This document shows, piece by piece, positions 1-10,909 of a stretch of 64,000 bases of DNA. The stretch's first letter is position 1. Every line of letters starts with the position of its first letter. The translations under genes and the position numbers were made by a program. The DNA is taken from the NCBI GenBank assembly GCA_963840435.1, contig CAWIYY010000003.1, forward strand, positions 248,001-312,000, read 5' to 3'. Under the pieces are notes generated by a model that ran no database searches, was not told where the DNA came from, and was given only the letters and a program-made list of their open reading frames with translations. The DNA is from Bog-473 sp963840435 (GTDB lineage Bacteria > Actinomycetota > Acidimicrobiia > Acidimicrobiales > RAAP-2).

Positions 1-456
1 GCGCTCGACCGCCCGTCCGATGTCGCGTAACCGCGCCCCCGGTCGGGCCGCGTCCATGGCGTCGGCCTGGGCCTGCCGGGTTGCCTCGAGCAAGCGCGTG
101 GCCACAGAGGCCACCGGGCCCACGCCCACGCTGATCCCGGTGTCGGAGAAGTACCCGTCGAGCTCGGCTGAGATGTCGAGATTGACCAGGTCGCCGGCGC
201 GCAGGTGCCGCGACAGCGAGGGCACGCCGTGCGCCGCCTCGTCGTTCACGCTGATGCAGGTCGATCCCGGAAAGCGGTACGTGAGGCGCGGAGCCGAGCG
301 GGCACCGTGTCGCCGGAAGACGTCCCGGCCGATGGCGTCGAGCTCGCCCGTGGTGATGCCGGGGACGACGGCCGCCACCATGTCCTGGCGCGCCTCGGCC
401 ACCACCCGGGCCGCCCGCCACAGCCCGTCGAGGTCCTCCTGGCCGTCGATCGTCAT
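1..456 (-). CDS. map: Methionine aminopeptidase, type I (3' end outside window)
   Basis: Removes the initiator methionine from nascent proteins in the cytosol with a dinuclear metal site. From ATG at 456 the frame stays open for 152 residues and runs off the left edge, so the C-terminal half is missing only because of the window. Family landmarks are visible: FPGSTCISVNDEAAHGVP at residues 62-79 (active-site His76) and LDISAELDGYFSDTG at 93-107, whose two Asp residues (94 and 105) match the first metal ligands of MetAP-I. The gene reads away from the ATP-grasp gene in the same direction, 48 bp downstream of it. The start is the first ATG before the conserved region; a slightly earlier non-ATG start is possible. 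Confidence 0.93.
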   Translation of the reverse strand, partial: MTIDGQEDLDGLWRAARVVAEARQDMVAAVVPGITTGELDAIGRDVFRRHGARSAPRLTYRFPGSTCISVNDEAAHGVPSLSRHLRAGDLVNLDISAELDGYFSDTGISVGVGPVASVATRLLEATRQAQADAMDAARPGARLRDIGRAVER

Positions 457-504
457 GCTCCCAATGCTACGGCCGCAGCACCGCCGTCCCGCGGCAGATC
501 GGCT

Positions 505-1416
505 TCAGCCCGTGGGTCCGCCCGTCTCCTGGAGCCGCCCGGCCAGGACCCGAGCGAAGGCAGAGGCCTTCTCGGGGTGCCAGGCGAAGAAGAGCAGCGG
601 GTCGAGCAGCTCGAGCTCGAGCAGCAGCGGGTCCCCTCCGGCTCCTCGCACCGTGTCCACCCGGGCGTAGGTGGTCGGGCCGAGCAGTCCGTCGGCCGCC
701 GCCACGGCCTGGCGGCCCAGGGCCAGCTGGTCAGCCGACGGCGTGGTGGCCACCACCACCTGGTTGTCGATCAGGTCGTCGCGGGGGCCGGCGCCGCGCC
801 GGATCATCGGCTCCTTGTGGATGGCGTGGCTGTAGGTGCCACCGAGGAAGATCAAGCCAACCTCACCCTCCTCGTCGACGGCCGGCTGGTACGGCTGCAC
901 CATGGCCACCCGTCCCGAGGCCAGCAGGTCGTCGACGTGGCGGCGGGCCGCGTCGTGCTCGTGGAGTTGGTAGCGAGCCGTCTGGTGCCCGCCGCCCGAG
1001 ATCGACGGCTTCACCACCACCTCGTCGTCGAAGTCGAGCCGGTTCGGCCGTCCCTCCACAAATGTCGTCGGTACGAGCGGGACACCAGCCTGCTCGAGTG
1101 CGAGCAGGTAGCGCTTGTCGAGGTTCCAGCGCAGGGTGGCGGGGGAGTTGACCAGGCGCACGCCGTCTCGCTCGAGCCTCTCGGTCCAGCGCACGAAGTC
1201 GTCTACGTGGCGGATGTTGTCCCACACCCCGTTGGCCACCACCAGGTCGTAATTCGCCCAGTGCACGTCGGGGTCGTTCCACACCGCCGTCTCGGCCGCA
1301 AGACCGGCCTCGGCCAGCGCGCCGATGATGAGCGGTCCCTCCTCGAGCAGGTCGGGGAACGCGGCCGCCGCCGCCAGCGCCACCCGGCGCCCGGAGCGCG
1401 ACGGCGGCGGGGTCAA
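505..1416 (-). CDS. ATP-grasp ligase of RimK/glutathione-synthetase type
   Basis: Predicted ATP-grasp enzyme, a family that joins a carboxylate to an amine or thiol through an acyl-phosphate. The substrate is unknown. Visible features are a central VVVKPSISGGGHQT strand-loop (nucleotide-binding Lys and Gly-rich loop) and a C-terminal LLELELLDPLLFF segment, the usual place of the metal-binding E-x-E. The start is unsettled. A TTG at 1416 overlaps the dppF stop and suggests translational coupling; a GTG at 1383 just before RVALAAAAAF is also reasonable. The frame is open further upstream inside dppF, but that part is low-complexity shadow. It is the last gene of the dpp transcription unit, though the link may be only positional. 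Confidence 0.8.
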   Translation of the reverse strand: MTPPPSRSGRRVALAAAAAFPDLLEEGPLIIGALAEAGLAAETAVWNDPDVHWANYDLVVANGVWDNIRHVDDFVRWTERLERDGVRLVNSPATLRWNLDKRYLLALEQAGVPLVPTTFVEGRPNRLDFDDEVVVKPSISGGGHQTARYQLHEHDAARRHVDDLLASGRVAMVQPYQPAVDEEGEVGLIFLGGTYSHAIHKEPMIRRGAGPRDDLIDNQVVVATTPSADQLALGRQAVAAADGLLGPTTYARVDTVRGAGGDPLLLELELLDPLLFFAWHPEKASAFARVLAGRLQETGGPTG

Positions 1417-2398
1417 GTCCCGATCGGAAAGTGGCAGGCCACTTGGTGGCCCGGCGCCAGCTCGCGCATCTCGGGCACTTCCTCGGCACACCGCGCCTCG
1501 GCCCGGGGGCAGCGGGTGCGGAAGCGGCAGCCCGAGGGCGGGTTGATCGGGCTGGGCGGCTCACCGGTCAGGGGCACCGAGGTGCGTTGCACTTCGGGGT
1601 CGGGCTCCACCGCCGAGGCCAGCAGCGCCGCCGTGTAGTGGTGGGCGGGGGCCTGGTACAGGAGGTCCGACGGCGCGATCTCGCAGAGGCGGCCCAGGTA
1701 CATGACGGCCACCCGGTCGCTCACGTTCTTGACGACGGCCAGGTCGTGGGCGATGAAGAGGATGGTCAGATCCAGTTCCTGCTTGAGGTCCTCGAGCAGG
1801 TTGAGGATCTGGGCCTGCACCGACACGTCCAGGGCCGACACGATTTCGTCGCACACCAGCAGCTTGGGCCGCAGCACCAGAGCCCGGGCGATGCTGATGC
1901 GCTGGCACTGGCCGCCCGAGAACTCGCGGGGCCGGCGGCTGCCGTTGAGGACGGGATCGATGCCGACCTGGTCGAGCATCGCGTTGGCCTTGGCCGCCCG
2001 CTCCTCCTTGGTCCCCATCTTCCAGATCACGAGCGGCTCGGCCACGATGTCGCGCACCCTGCGCCGCGGGTTCAGCGACGAGATGGGGTCCTGGAAGATC
2101 ATCTGCACCTGGGTGCGCAGCGTGCGCAGGTCACCCCGGCTCAAGGTGGTCAGCTCGGTGTCGCCGAAGCGGATGGTGCCCGAGGTCGCCCGTTCGACCT
2201 GGACGATGGCCCGGCCGGTGGTCGATTTGCCGCAGCCCGACTCGCCGACCAGCCCCAGGGTCTCGCCCTTGCGCATGGCGAAGGTGATGCCGGCCACCGC
2301 CTGCACCGCCGTGTTGCCTCGGCGGAAGGTGACATGGAGGTCCTCGACCCGCAGCAGCGGTTCGGTCGAGGTGTCGGGCGTCTGCAACGCGGTGTCGG

Positions 2399-2402
<4 letters not shown>
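1413..2402 (-). CDS. dppF: Dipeptide/oligopeptide ABC transporter ATP-binding protein (DppF/OppF type)
   Basis: One of two ATPase subunits that power a peptide importer at the inner face of the membrane. Encodes 329 residues. Walker A is GESGCGKST, the Q-loop region is QMIFQDPISSLNPR, the signature is FSGGQCQRISIARAL and Walker B is LLVCDEIVSALD, where ABC importers usually have DEP. The C-terminal oligopeptide-transporter extension with CRFRTRCPRAEARC carries the conserved cysteines. The GTG start overlaps the dppD stop as GTGA, so the pair is translationally coupled. The frame is open far upstream inside dppD, but the alignment of the conserved N-terminus (LLRVEDLHVTF) supports this GTG. 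Confidence 0.95.
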
Positions 2403-3420
<1,018 letters not shown>

Positions 3421-3424
<4 letters not shown>

Positions 3425-4335
3425 AGCTTGATCTCGGTGACGTCGAAGTAGGCCCGGAGCTTGTCCGCCACCACATTGAGGCTGATGAGGAGGAGGAACA
3501 TGGCGCTGGCCGGGAAGATGACCAACCACGGGTTGGTCTGTCCCTTGGCCCCGGTGAGCAGGCTGGCTCCTTCGTTGAGCATGTTCCCCCAACTCGGCGT
3601 GGGCGGCTGCACGGAGAGCCCGAGGAAGGCCAGCGAACCCTCCAGCACGATGATCGTGGCGACCGCGATCAGACCGAAGGAGACCACGGTCGGCATGATG
3701 TTGGGGAGGATCTCCCGGGTCAGGATGCGGGTGTCGCTGGCCCCCAGCGCCTTGGCCGCCAAGACGAAGTCGCGGGTGGCGTAGCTGAGGGTGGAGGCCC
3801 GCACCACCCGGAAGATGAGCGGAGCCCCGAAGATGCCGATGACGAGCGTGATCTTCCAGAGGCTGTGACCCCAGAAGGAGACGATGGCGATGACGGCCAC
3901 GATGGCCGGGAAGGCGAGCACGATGTAGGAGGTCGTGTTGAGGGCGGTGTCGATCCGACCCCGGCGGTAGGCGGAGATCATGGCCGGGATGCCCCCGATG
4001 ACCAGGCCGAGCAACGCGCCGCCGAAACCGACGACCAGCGACACCCGGGCCCCGTAGATCAGGCGGCTGAGGATGTCGCGGTAGAGGTCGTCGGTCCCGA
4101 GGAGGTGGCCCCAGCTCGGGGCGCCGTTCTGCACGCTGTTGTAGTTGCCCAGATCGGGGTTGGGCAGGGGCAGCAGGCTGGCGAAGGTCGCAAGAAAGGC
4201 GACGAGGAGGATCCAGCCCACGCAGATCCAGAAGAGGATGCCCAGCTTCTTCTTGGTGTGCTCCGCCGCCTCCTCGGCGTCCACTTCCTCCTTGAGATCG
4301 GCGAAGGCCTCGGTGTCGATGGCGACGCTACTCAC
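3421..4335 (-). CDS. dppC: Dipeptide/oligopeptide ABC transporter permease (DppC type)
   Basis: Inner-membrane permease subunit, 304 residues. It has the long cytosolic N-terminus typical of DppC/OppC (about 33 residues), one membrane segment (ILFWICVGWILLVAFLATFA), the OppC-like region GHLLGTDDLYRDILSRLIYG and a cluster of five further hydrophobic segments. The cytoplasmic EAA loop that contacts the ATPases reads AAKALGASDTRILTREILPN. The GTG start at 4335 overlaps the end of dppB by 8 bp. It pairs with DppB to form the translocation path. Confidence 0.95.
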
Positions 4336-5275
4336 GGGCGATCCTCGGGTCGACGATGGTGAACAGGAAGTCGAAGACGAAGTTGATCAACACGATGGCC
4401 ACGGCGACGAACAGCGTGATGCCCTGCACCACCGTGTAGTCGTCCTGGTTGACGGCGGAGATGAGCTGGTAGCCCAGGCCCGGCATCTGCAGCAGCAGCT
4501 CGACGATGAATGTGCCGGCGATCAGGCTGCCGATGGTGACGCCGGCCGAGGCCAGCAGGGAGATGGACGACGGGCGCAGGGCGTGGCGCCACATGATGCG
4601 CCGGTCGCTCAACCCCTTCGACCGGGCCATGGTGATGAAGTCCTCCTGCAAGGTCGAGATGAGGTCGTTGCGCAAGAGGCGGAAATACACCACGATCGAC
4701 CCCAGCGCGAGCACGATCGACGGTAACAACATGGTGTGGATGTTCGACCAGAAGTCCTGGGTCAGCGGCACGTAGGACGCCGGGCCCGGGAAGATGTGCC
4801 AGTGCACGGCGAACAGCAGCACGAGCACCGGCGCGATGACGAACGGGGGGAGCGCCAGCATGGCGAACGTCGTGCTGTTGGCGGCCTGGTCGAAGAGCTT
4901 GTTGGGCTTGCGCGCCGCGTGCATCGCCATGGGGAAGGCAAGGGCGAAGGCCAGGATCTGCGAGAAGATGATCAGCTCGAGGTCGATGGGGAACGACTGG
5001 GCGATGATGGTCGTGGTCGACTGGTGGGTCGTGTAGGACTGGCCCAGGTTGCCCTGGAAGACGTGTCCCAACCAGATGAAGTACTGCTGCCACAACGGCT
5101 TGTCTAGTCCCAACTGCGCGTTGACTGTGGCCAGGTTCTGGGGCGTGGCGTTGGGCCCGAGGATGGTGATGGCGGGGTTGCCGGGGAGGAGATGGACGAG
5201 GAAGAACGTGGCGATGGAGACGAAGATGATGATGATGACGAGGAGAACAAGTCTCTTGGCGATGTAACGGCCCAC
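4328..5275 (-). CDS. dppB: Dipeptide/oligopeptide ABC transporter permease (DppB type)
   Basis: First gene of the importer operon, 315 residues, a six-helix membrane permease. The N-terminus GRYIAKRLVLLVIIIIFVSI and the following LVHLLPGNPA match the DppB/OppB family start, and the EAA loop reads TMARSKGLSDRRIMWRHALR. The GTG at 5275 is preceded by a purine-rich GGGGGGAAAG stretch and is preferred to the open frame beginning at 5332, which adds 19 residues without family similarity. It is divergently oriented to the glycosyltransferase gene at 5374, so the promoters of both lie in the roughly 100-bp gap. Confidence 0.94.
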   Translation of the reverse strand: MGRYIAKRLVLLVIIIIFVSIATFFLVHLLPGNPAITILGPNATPQNLATVNAQLGLDKPLWQQYFIWLGHVFQGNLGQSYTTHQSTTTIIAQSFPIDLELIIFSQILAFALAFPMAMHAARKPNKLFDQAANSTTFAMLALPPFVIAPVLVLLFAVHWHIFPGPASYVPLTQDFWSNIHTMLLPSIVLALGSIVVYFRLLRNDLISTLQEDFITMARSKGLSDRRIMWRHALRPSSISLLASAGVTIGSLIAGTFIVELLLQMPGLGYQLISAVNQDDYTVVQGITLFVAVAIVLINFVFDFLFTIVDPRIARE

Positions 5276-5373
5276 GTCTGCTTCTTTCCCCCCCTCGGCC
5301 CTGCTCGGTCCCTCCGGGTCGCAGCCCCCCACCGGCGGCGCATGATCCTAGACCGCGACCCCCTTGTCCTACC

Positions 5374-6967
5374 ATGCGCCCCATGCCAGAGGAGGTTCCC
5401 GCTCTCACCGGCCGCACGCGCCTGGTCGCCGGCGCCTTCGTCGTTCTCGTGGTGGCGGTCGGCATCGTGCTCCGCTTCTGGACCCGTTCGGGCCTTTGGC
5501 TCGACGAGGCGCTGACTGTCGACATCGCCCGCCTGCCGCTGCACGCCATCCCTGAGGCGCTCAAACACGACGGGGCCCCGCCCCTCTACTACTACCTCCT
5601 CCATTTCTGGATCGCCCTCTTCGGTCAGTCCAACGACGCCGTCCGCGCCCTCTCGGGCATCATCGCCGTCCTGACCCTGCCCGTCGGCTGGCTGTGCGGC
5701 CAGCGCTTCGGTGGCCGGGCCGTCGCCTGGACCACCTTGGCACTGCTGGCCAGCGCGCCCTTCGCCGTCTACTACGGCACCGAGGCCCGCATGTACTCGC
5801 TGGTCATCCTTCTGACGGGGCTCGGCTTCCTGGCCTTACAGCGGGCCATCGAGGCACCGCGCCCGGGCAACCTGGCCGCGGTGGCCATCGTGGCCGCCGC
5901 GCTGCTCTACACCCAGTACTGGTCGCTCTACCTCGTCGGGGTGACCGGGCTCTGGTTGCTCGTCTCCATTGTGCGCGACCGGCGCCACGGACGCTCCTCC
6001 GGCGCGCCGGTGCCCGGCCTTCGTCGCGCTCGTCGTGGGGTGCCTGCTCTTCGTGCCTTGGGTGCCCACGTTCATCTACCAGTCGCAGCACACGGCGACG
6101 CCCTGGGCCGCGCCGCCGAACTTCTCCGCGGTCATCAACGCCGTGACCGGCTTCACCGACAATCAGGGTTCGACGCAATCGACGGGCACCGACCAAGGTC
6201 GGCTGCTGGCCATCGTGTACTTCGCCATGCTCGCGCTGGCTCTCTTCGGACTGGGCAAGTCCGACCGCATCATCGAGCTCGACCTGCACACCCGCCCGCG
6301 CTCGCGCGGCACCACCTTCATCGTGGCAGGCACGCTCTTCGCCGCCATCGCCGGCGGGATCATCACCAAGAGCGCGTTCTCGTCGCGCTACGCCGCGGTG
6401 GTCTTCCTCCCGCTCCTGCTCCTCATCGCGTTGGGCACCACCACCCTGCTCAGCCCCAGGGTGCGGGCGGCCGTGGTGGCCGTGGCCGTGGTGGCCGGGC
6501 TCGTGTCGTCCGCCCAGAACGTGACGACGCAGCGCACCCAGGCCGGCCAGGTGGCGGCGGTCCTCAACACGCACGCCAAGGCGGGCGACACCATTGCCTT
6601 CTGTCCCGACCAGCTCGGACCGTCGGTCTACCGCCAGGTGCAGCACACCGGGCGCTACGACATGCTGACCTATCCCCGCCGTACGAGTCCGGCCATCGTT
6701 GACTGGGTCGACTACGCCAAGACGGTCCAGGGGGCCAGTCCGGTAGCCTTCGCCGACTTCCTGGCTCACAAGTCCGGCGCCCACACCATCTGGTTGGTCT
6801 GGCAGCCCGGCTATCAGACCTACGGGATCCGATGCGAGACCATCGCCGCCAACCTGAGCACTCTGGCCACCCAGAGCGGCGGCGGCGCGCGCAACTTCGT
6901 CGTCAACCGGCCGGCACTGTTCTACGAGCCGATGAACCTGACCGAGTTCGTCTTCACCAGTTCGTGA
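5374..6967 (+). CDS. Membrane glycosyltransferase, GT39/ArnT-like (+1 frameshift near 6013)
   Basis: GT-C fold enzyme that would transfer a sugar from a polyprenyl-phosphate donor at the outer face of the membrane. The N-terminal part (5374 to about 6013) has the family acidic motif in SGLWLDEALTVDIARL and HDGAPPLYYYLLHFWI, with several membrane helices. The reading frame then shifts by +1 and continues as FVALVVGCLLFVPWVPTFIY to the stop at 6967. Removing one C from the CCC at 6013-6015 restores a single protein of about 530 residues. Similar breaks occur in other genes here, so a sequence error is more likely than a pseudogene. An alternative start is ATG 5383. Confidence 0.8.
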
Positions 6968-6979
6968 CATCGTGAGGCC

Positions 6980-8203
6980 ATGACGGGGACCACCGCGCCG
7001 GTCGAGGCCGGCCTCGCGCCGCCCGCCCGCCCGCCCGTTCCCGCCGCCCCGCTCGTCCGGTTCTGGGGCCGGCTGCCCGAGTCGCTCCGCGAGGCCGTGC
7101 TGCCCTTCGTGGTGGCCCGGGTCGTCGTCCTGGGCGCACTCGGCCTGGCCCACTTCGTGGTGGACCGGACCAAACCGGGCAACGGGGCCACCCTGCTCCG
7201 GGTGCACCAGGGCCTGCTCGGCTGGGACGCCGGCTGGTACGAGAGCATCGCCCGGGTCGGCTACCGACCCCTCGGCCTCCAGTCGCTGCGCTTCTTCCCG
7301 CTCGTGCCGCTGGTCACCCACGGGTTGGCCTGGATCCCCGGGCTGGGCGACGGCCCCGCGCTGGTGCTACTGGCCAACGCCGCCGCCCTGGCCGCCACCG
7401 CCCTGCTCTACCTGCTGGCCCGGCGCGAGCTGGGAGAGGCGGCGCGGGCCCGGCGCACCATCTGGATCCTCAGCCTGCTGCCCGCCTCCTTCGTGCTCGT
7501 CATGGGCTACGCCGAGTCGGTCCTCCTGCTGCTGGCCGTGGGCTGCTTCCTGGCCCTGCGCCCAGCTCCGCTGGACGAGCACAGCGGCGCCCGGCCCCAC
7601 TTCGCCCTGGCCGCCGGCCTGGTCTTCCTGGCCGCGCTGACCCGGCCCATCGGCGTCCTCCTGGTGCTGGCCGTCCTGGCCGAGCTCGTGCGCTGGTGGA
7701 CCCGCCTGGGGCGCTCCGAGCGCGCGGCCGGCATCGGAGCGCTGGTCGCACCCTTCCTCGGCCTGCTCGCCTTCGGGGCCTGGGCCGACCACGAGGTGGG
7801 GGACTGGCTGGCCCCGCTGCGGGTCCAGGCCGAGACCGCCCACCACGGCGGCCTGACCGACCCGTTCACCGAACTGTTCCACGACGCCAGCGGGCTGCTG
7901 CACCACCACGTCGGCACCGCCCTCCACGTGCCCTGGGTGCTCCTGGCCCTGGCCATGTTGGTCGTCTGCTGGCGCCGCCTTCCCGCGTCCTACACCCTCT
8001 TCGCCGCCGCGGTGCTGGCCGTCGCGCTGTCCGGCTCCAATCTCGATTCCTTCGAGCGCTACGCCATGAGCGCCTTCCCGCTGTCGATGGGGGCCGCCCT
8101 CGTCCTGGGCGAGCCCCAGCTCGAGCGGACCGTGCTCACCCTGCTGGCGGCCGGACTGGCCGGCTACTCCCTCCTGGCCTTTCTCAACATCTCGGTGCCC
8201 TGA
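6980..8203 (+). CDS. PIG-V-like membrane mannosyltransferase
   Basis: Integral membrane protein of 407 residues, similar in layout to the GPI-mannosyltransferase II (PIG-V) family, which uses polyprenyl-phosphate mannose. The diagnostic segment is GWDAGWYESIARVGY near residue 85, followed by RFFPLVPLV and about nine hydrophobic helices. The acceptor in bacteria of this family is generally undefined. It follows the preceding glycosyltransferase by only 12 bp and is probably co-transcribed with it. A strong hairpin directly after the stop ends the unit. The N-terminal 30 residues are Ala/Pro-rich and probably cytosolic. Confidence 0.82.
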   Translation: MTGTTAPVEAGLAPPARPPVPAAPLVRFWGRLPESLREAVLPFVVARVVVLGALGLAHFVVDRTKPGNGATLLRVHQGLLGWDAGWYESIARVGYRPLGLQSLRFFPLVPLVTHGLAWIPGLGDGPALVLLANAAALAATALLYLLARRELGEAARARRTIWILSLLPASFVLVMGYAESVLLLLAVGCFLALRPAPLDEHSGARPHFALAAGLVFLAALTRPIGVLLVLAVLAELVRWWTRLGRSERAAGIGALVAPFLGLLAFGAWADHEVGDWLAPLRVQAETAHHGGLTDPFTELFHDASGLLHHHVGTALHVPWVLLALAMLVVCWRRLPASYTLFAAAVLAVALSGSNLDSFERYAMSAFPLSMGAALVLGEPQLERTVLTLLAAGLAGYSLLAFLNISVP

Positions 8204-8228
8204 GGAGGCCGGCGAACGGCCTCCTCAG
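8200..8228 (+). terminator. GC-rich hairpin terminator
   Basis: Perfect 11-bp inverted repeat: CTGAGGAGGCC at 8200-8210 and GGCCTCCTCAG at 8218-8228, with a 7-nt loop. The left arm overlaps the stop codon of the PIG-V-like gene. No T-tract follows, which is common for actinobacterial hairpin terminators. It separates this gene from the flavoprotein gene starting at 8281. Confidence 0.65.
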
Positions 8229-8280
8229 GGTGCCGAGCCTCCCCGAAGCCGCCCAAGGGGTCCGCTAACCTCCTGCGGTC

Positions 8281-9768
8281 GTGGCTGTTGCAGAGGGCGA
8301 ACCGATCGTCATCGCCGGCGCGGGCCCTGGTGGCCTGACCGCCGCCTACCTCCTCACCAAGCGGGGAGTCCAGCCCATGGTGCTCGAGGCGGACGACGTC
8401 GTCGGCGGGATCAGCCGCACCGTCCTCAAGGACGGCTGGCGCTTCGACCTGGGTGGCCACCGCTTCTTCACCAAGGTGCCCGAGGTCGAGGCGCTCTGGC
8501 ACGAGATCCTGCCCGAGGGCGATTTCATGCTGCGGCCCCGGATGAGCCGGATTTTCTACCAGGGCAAGTTCTACGACTACCCGCTGAAGGCGCTCAACGC
8601 GCTGCGCAACCTGGGGCTGTGGGAGGCCATGCTCTGCGGCTTCTCCTACCTGTGGGCCCGGCTTCGCCCGCCCGAAGACGAGTCCAACTACGAGAACTGG
8701 CTGGTCAAGCGCTTCGGCTGGCGCCTCTACCGCACCTTCTTCAAGACCTACACCGAGAAGGTGTGGGGGGTGCCGGTCTCCGAGATGCCGGCCGACTGGG
8801 CGGCCCAGCGGGTGAAGAACCTCGACCTGGGCAAGGCCGTGCTCAACGCCATCATGCCCAAGCGCAACCAGACGGACATCACCACCCTGATCGAGGAGTT
8901 CCAGTACCCGAAGTACGGCCCCGGAATGATGTGGGAGGTCTGCGCGGACAAGGTGCAGGCCGCCGGGGGAACGCTCGAGATGTCGGCCCGGCTGACCGGC
9001 ATTCACGTGGCCGGCGGCCGCGCCACCGCCGTTACCTACACCCAGGGCGGGACTGCGCACACCGAGGCGGCTTCCCACGTGATCTCCACCATGCCGATGC
9101 GCGAGCTGGTGCACACCATCACGCCGCCGCCACCCCCCGAAGTGGTGGCCGCAGCGGACGACCTGCACTACCGCGACTACCTCACCGTGGCGCTGATCGT
9201 GCCCGAGTCACGCAGCTTCCCCGACAACTGGATCTACATCCACGCCACCGACGTCGAGGTCGGGCGCATCCAGAACTACGGCTCCTGGTCGCCCTACCTG
9301 GTCAAGGACGGGCGCACCTGCCTCGGCCTCGAGTACTTCGTCTTCGAAGGCGACGAGATGTGGGACAAGCCCGACGACGAGCTCATCGCGTTGGGCACCC
9401 GTGAGCTGGTCCACCTGGGACTGGCCGCCGAGGGTGACGTCGAGCACGGCTACGTGGTGCGGGTCCCCAAGGCGTACCCGTACTACGACTTCGCCTACAA
9501 GGACAATGTCGAGACGATCCGCAAATGGATCGAGGCCGAGGCCCCCAACATCCACCCGGTGGGGCGCAACGGCATGCACAAGTACAACAACCAGGATCAC
9601 TCGATGTACACCGCCATGCTGACGGTCGAGAACATCTTCGGCGCCGATCACGACGTGTGGAACGTCAACGTCGAGGAGGAGTACCACGAAGGTGGGTCCA
9701 CCGGACGGGACGCCCCCGTGCTGCCCCGGCGCGCCAACGCCACTGCCGGCTCACTCGACGCCGGCTGA
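8281..9768 (+). CDS. FAD-dependent oxidoreductase, UDP-galactopyranose-mutase-like
   Basis: Flavoprotein of 495 residues. The N-terminal dinucleotide-binding motif is IAGAGPGGLTAAYLLTKRG, followed by the second FAD contact FDLGGHRFFTKVPEVEALW, which resembles UDP-galactopyranose mutases and protoporphyrinogen-oxidase-like proteins. The C-terminus has the closing FAD segment with YNNQDHSMYTAMLTVENI. The start is GTG at 8281, nine residues before the FAD motif. Position within a glycan gene cluster suggests it acts on a nucleotide sugar or polyprenyl substrate, which is inference. Related proteins are often annotated only as NAD(P)/FAD-dependent oxidoreductase. Confidence 0.82.
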   Translation: MAVAEGEPIVIAGAGPGGLTAAYLLTKRGVQPMVLEADDVVGGISRTVLKDGWRFDLGGHRFFTKVPEVEALWHEILPEGDFMLRPRMSRIFYQGKFYDYPLKALNALRNLGLWEAMLCGFSYLWARLRPPEDESNYENWLVKRFGWRLYRTFFKTYTEKVWGVPVSEMPADWAAQRVKNLDLGKAVLNAIMPKRNQTDITTLIEEFQYPKYGPGMMWEVCADKVQAAGGTLEMSARLTGIHVAGGRATAVTYTQGGTAHTEAASHVISTMPMRELVHTITPPPPPEVVAAADDLHYRDYLTVALIVPESRSFPDNWIYIHATDVEVGRIQNYGSWSPYLVKDGRTCLGLEYFVFEGDEMWDKPDDELIALGTRELVHLGLAAEGDVEHGYVVRVPKAYPYYDFAYKDNVETIRKWIEAEAPNIHPVGRNGMHKYNNQDHSMYTAMLTVENIFGADHDVWNVNVEEEYHEGGSTGRDAPVLPRRANATAGSLDAG

Positions 9769-9782
9769 GCCGAGGTTAGAAG

Positions 9783-10154
9783 TCAGAAGTCGTCGCTCGT
9801 GGTGCGGTCGAGGGCCCCGAGATCGTCGACGTCCTTGCGCAGGAGCGCCACCTCCTCGGCGAGAGACCGCGACTTGTCCTCGAGGCGGCCGATCTCCCAA
9901 CTGAGCTGGACGCAGACCACGAGCAGGAACAGCGAGGCCAGGACCGTCAGCAGGTCCGGCGGGCTGATGACGCCCACCGAATGCGCCAGTCGGTTGAACA
10001 GCGTCGGCGCCACGGCGAAGACGGCGATCACGACCCCGACCGCCAGCCACACCACGGCGTATTTCTCCCGGAGCTGGCGTCGCCGCGAGAGCTCGACGAT
10101 AATGATGAGTGTGGCAAACGCGCTGAGGAGCGCGATCAGGTGGACTCCGCTCAT
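9783..10154 (-). CDS. DUF2304 membrane protein
   Basis: Small membrane protein of 123 residues with three predicted helices and a C-terminal coiled-coil-like tail (SRSLAEEVALLRKDVDDL). The REKYAVVWLAVGVVIAVFA segment is characteristic of DUF2304. Its start overlaps the stop of the upstream GT2 gene by 4 bp. DUF2304 proteins commonly sit beside polyprenyl-phosphate sugar transferases and may anchor or assist them; that role is inferred from context. Confidence 0.85.
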   Translation of the reverse strand: MSGVHLIALLSAFATLIIIVELSRRRQLREKYAVVWLAVGVVIAVFAVAPTLFNRLAHSVGVISPPDLLTVLASLFLLVVCVQLSWEIGRLEDKSRSLAEEVALLRKDVDDLGALDRTTSDDF

Positions 10155-10894
10155 GTGTATGCCTCCTTGGTGGTTCGTGTGGGCCCGCGCCGCAGGATGC
10201 TCAGGGCCAACATCAACGTGACCCGTACGAGGTAGAGGCCTGCCCGCACCGGCGACTGGCTCGGCACGCCGCCGTAGCGAGGTCGCATCTCGACCGGCAC
10301 CTGGGTGATCTTGCCGCCGGCATCGGCGGCGATCACGAGCGACTCGACCGTGTCGGCCAGGTAGTCCGCGGGATACGTCCGCGCGAAGAGCTCCATCGCG
10401 GCCCGGTTGTGCGCCCGGTAGCCGGACGTGACATCGGTCAGATGGACGTGGGTCCGGCGCGAGAGGTGGGCCGACAGCATGCGCATGGCCAAACGCCGGG
10501 CCCGTGGGACCGCGAAGTCGCCGGCTCCGGCGAACCGGGCACCGATGACCACTTGCGGTGCCGGGACGTCCTCCAGCGGGGCGAGGAGGCGGGGCAGGTC
10601 GCGTGGATCGTGCTGCCCGTCGGCGTCCACCTGGACCAGTGCCCGGTAGCCCCTGGCCGCGCCGTAGCGGAACCCGACCCGCATGGCGCCGCCGACCCCC
10701 ACGTTGAACACGTTGGAGATGACGTCCGCGCCCGCCGCGGCTGCCCGCGCCGCCGTTGCGTCGGCCGAACCGTCGTCCACCACGAGCACGTGGACCTTCG
10801 GCGCGACCGCGAGCACCTCCCCGATGACCGCGGCAACGGACTGCGCCTCGTTGAAGGCGGGCAGCACGACGAGCACCTCGGGCCCGAGCTCCAT
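10151..10894 (-). CDS. GT2 family glycosyltransferase, dolichyl-phosphate-mannose-synthase-like
   Basis: Cytosolic GT-A enzyme of 247 residues that probably loads a sugar onto polyprenyl phosphate, making the donor used by GT-C enzymes such as those nearby. It starts with VLVVLPAFNEAQSVAAVI, has the nucleotide-binding VVDDGSADAT, the metal-binding VQVDADGQHDPRDLP (D-x-D) and the acceptor-side TDVTSGYRAHNRAAM. There is no long C-terminal membrane domain; the neighbouring DUF2304 protein may supply the membrane link. The sugar cannot be told from sequence. Confidence 0.88.
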   Translation of the reverse strand: MELGPEVLVVLPAFNEAQSVAAVIGEVLAVAPKVHVLVVDDGSADATAARAAAAGADVISNVFNVGVGGAMRVGFRYGAARGYRALVQVDADGQHDPRDLPRLLAPLEDVPAPQVVIGARFAGAGDFAVPRARRLAMRMLSAHLSRRTHVHLTDVTSGYRAHNRAAMELFARTYPADYLADTVESLVIAADAGGKITQVPVEMRPRYGGVPSQSPVRAGLYLVRVTLMLALSILRRGPTRTTKEAYT

Positions 10895-10909
10895 GAACCG
10901 AACGCGTCC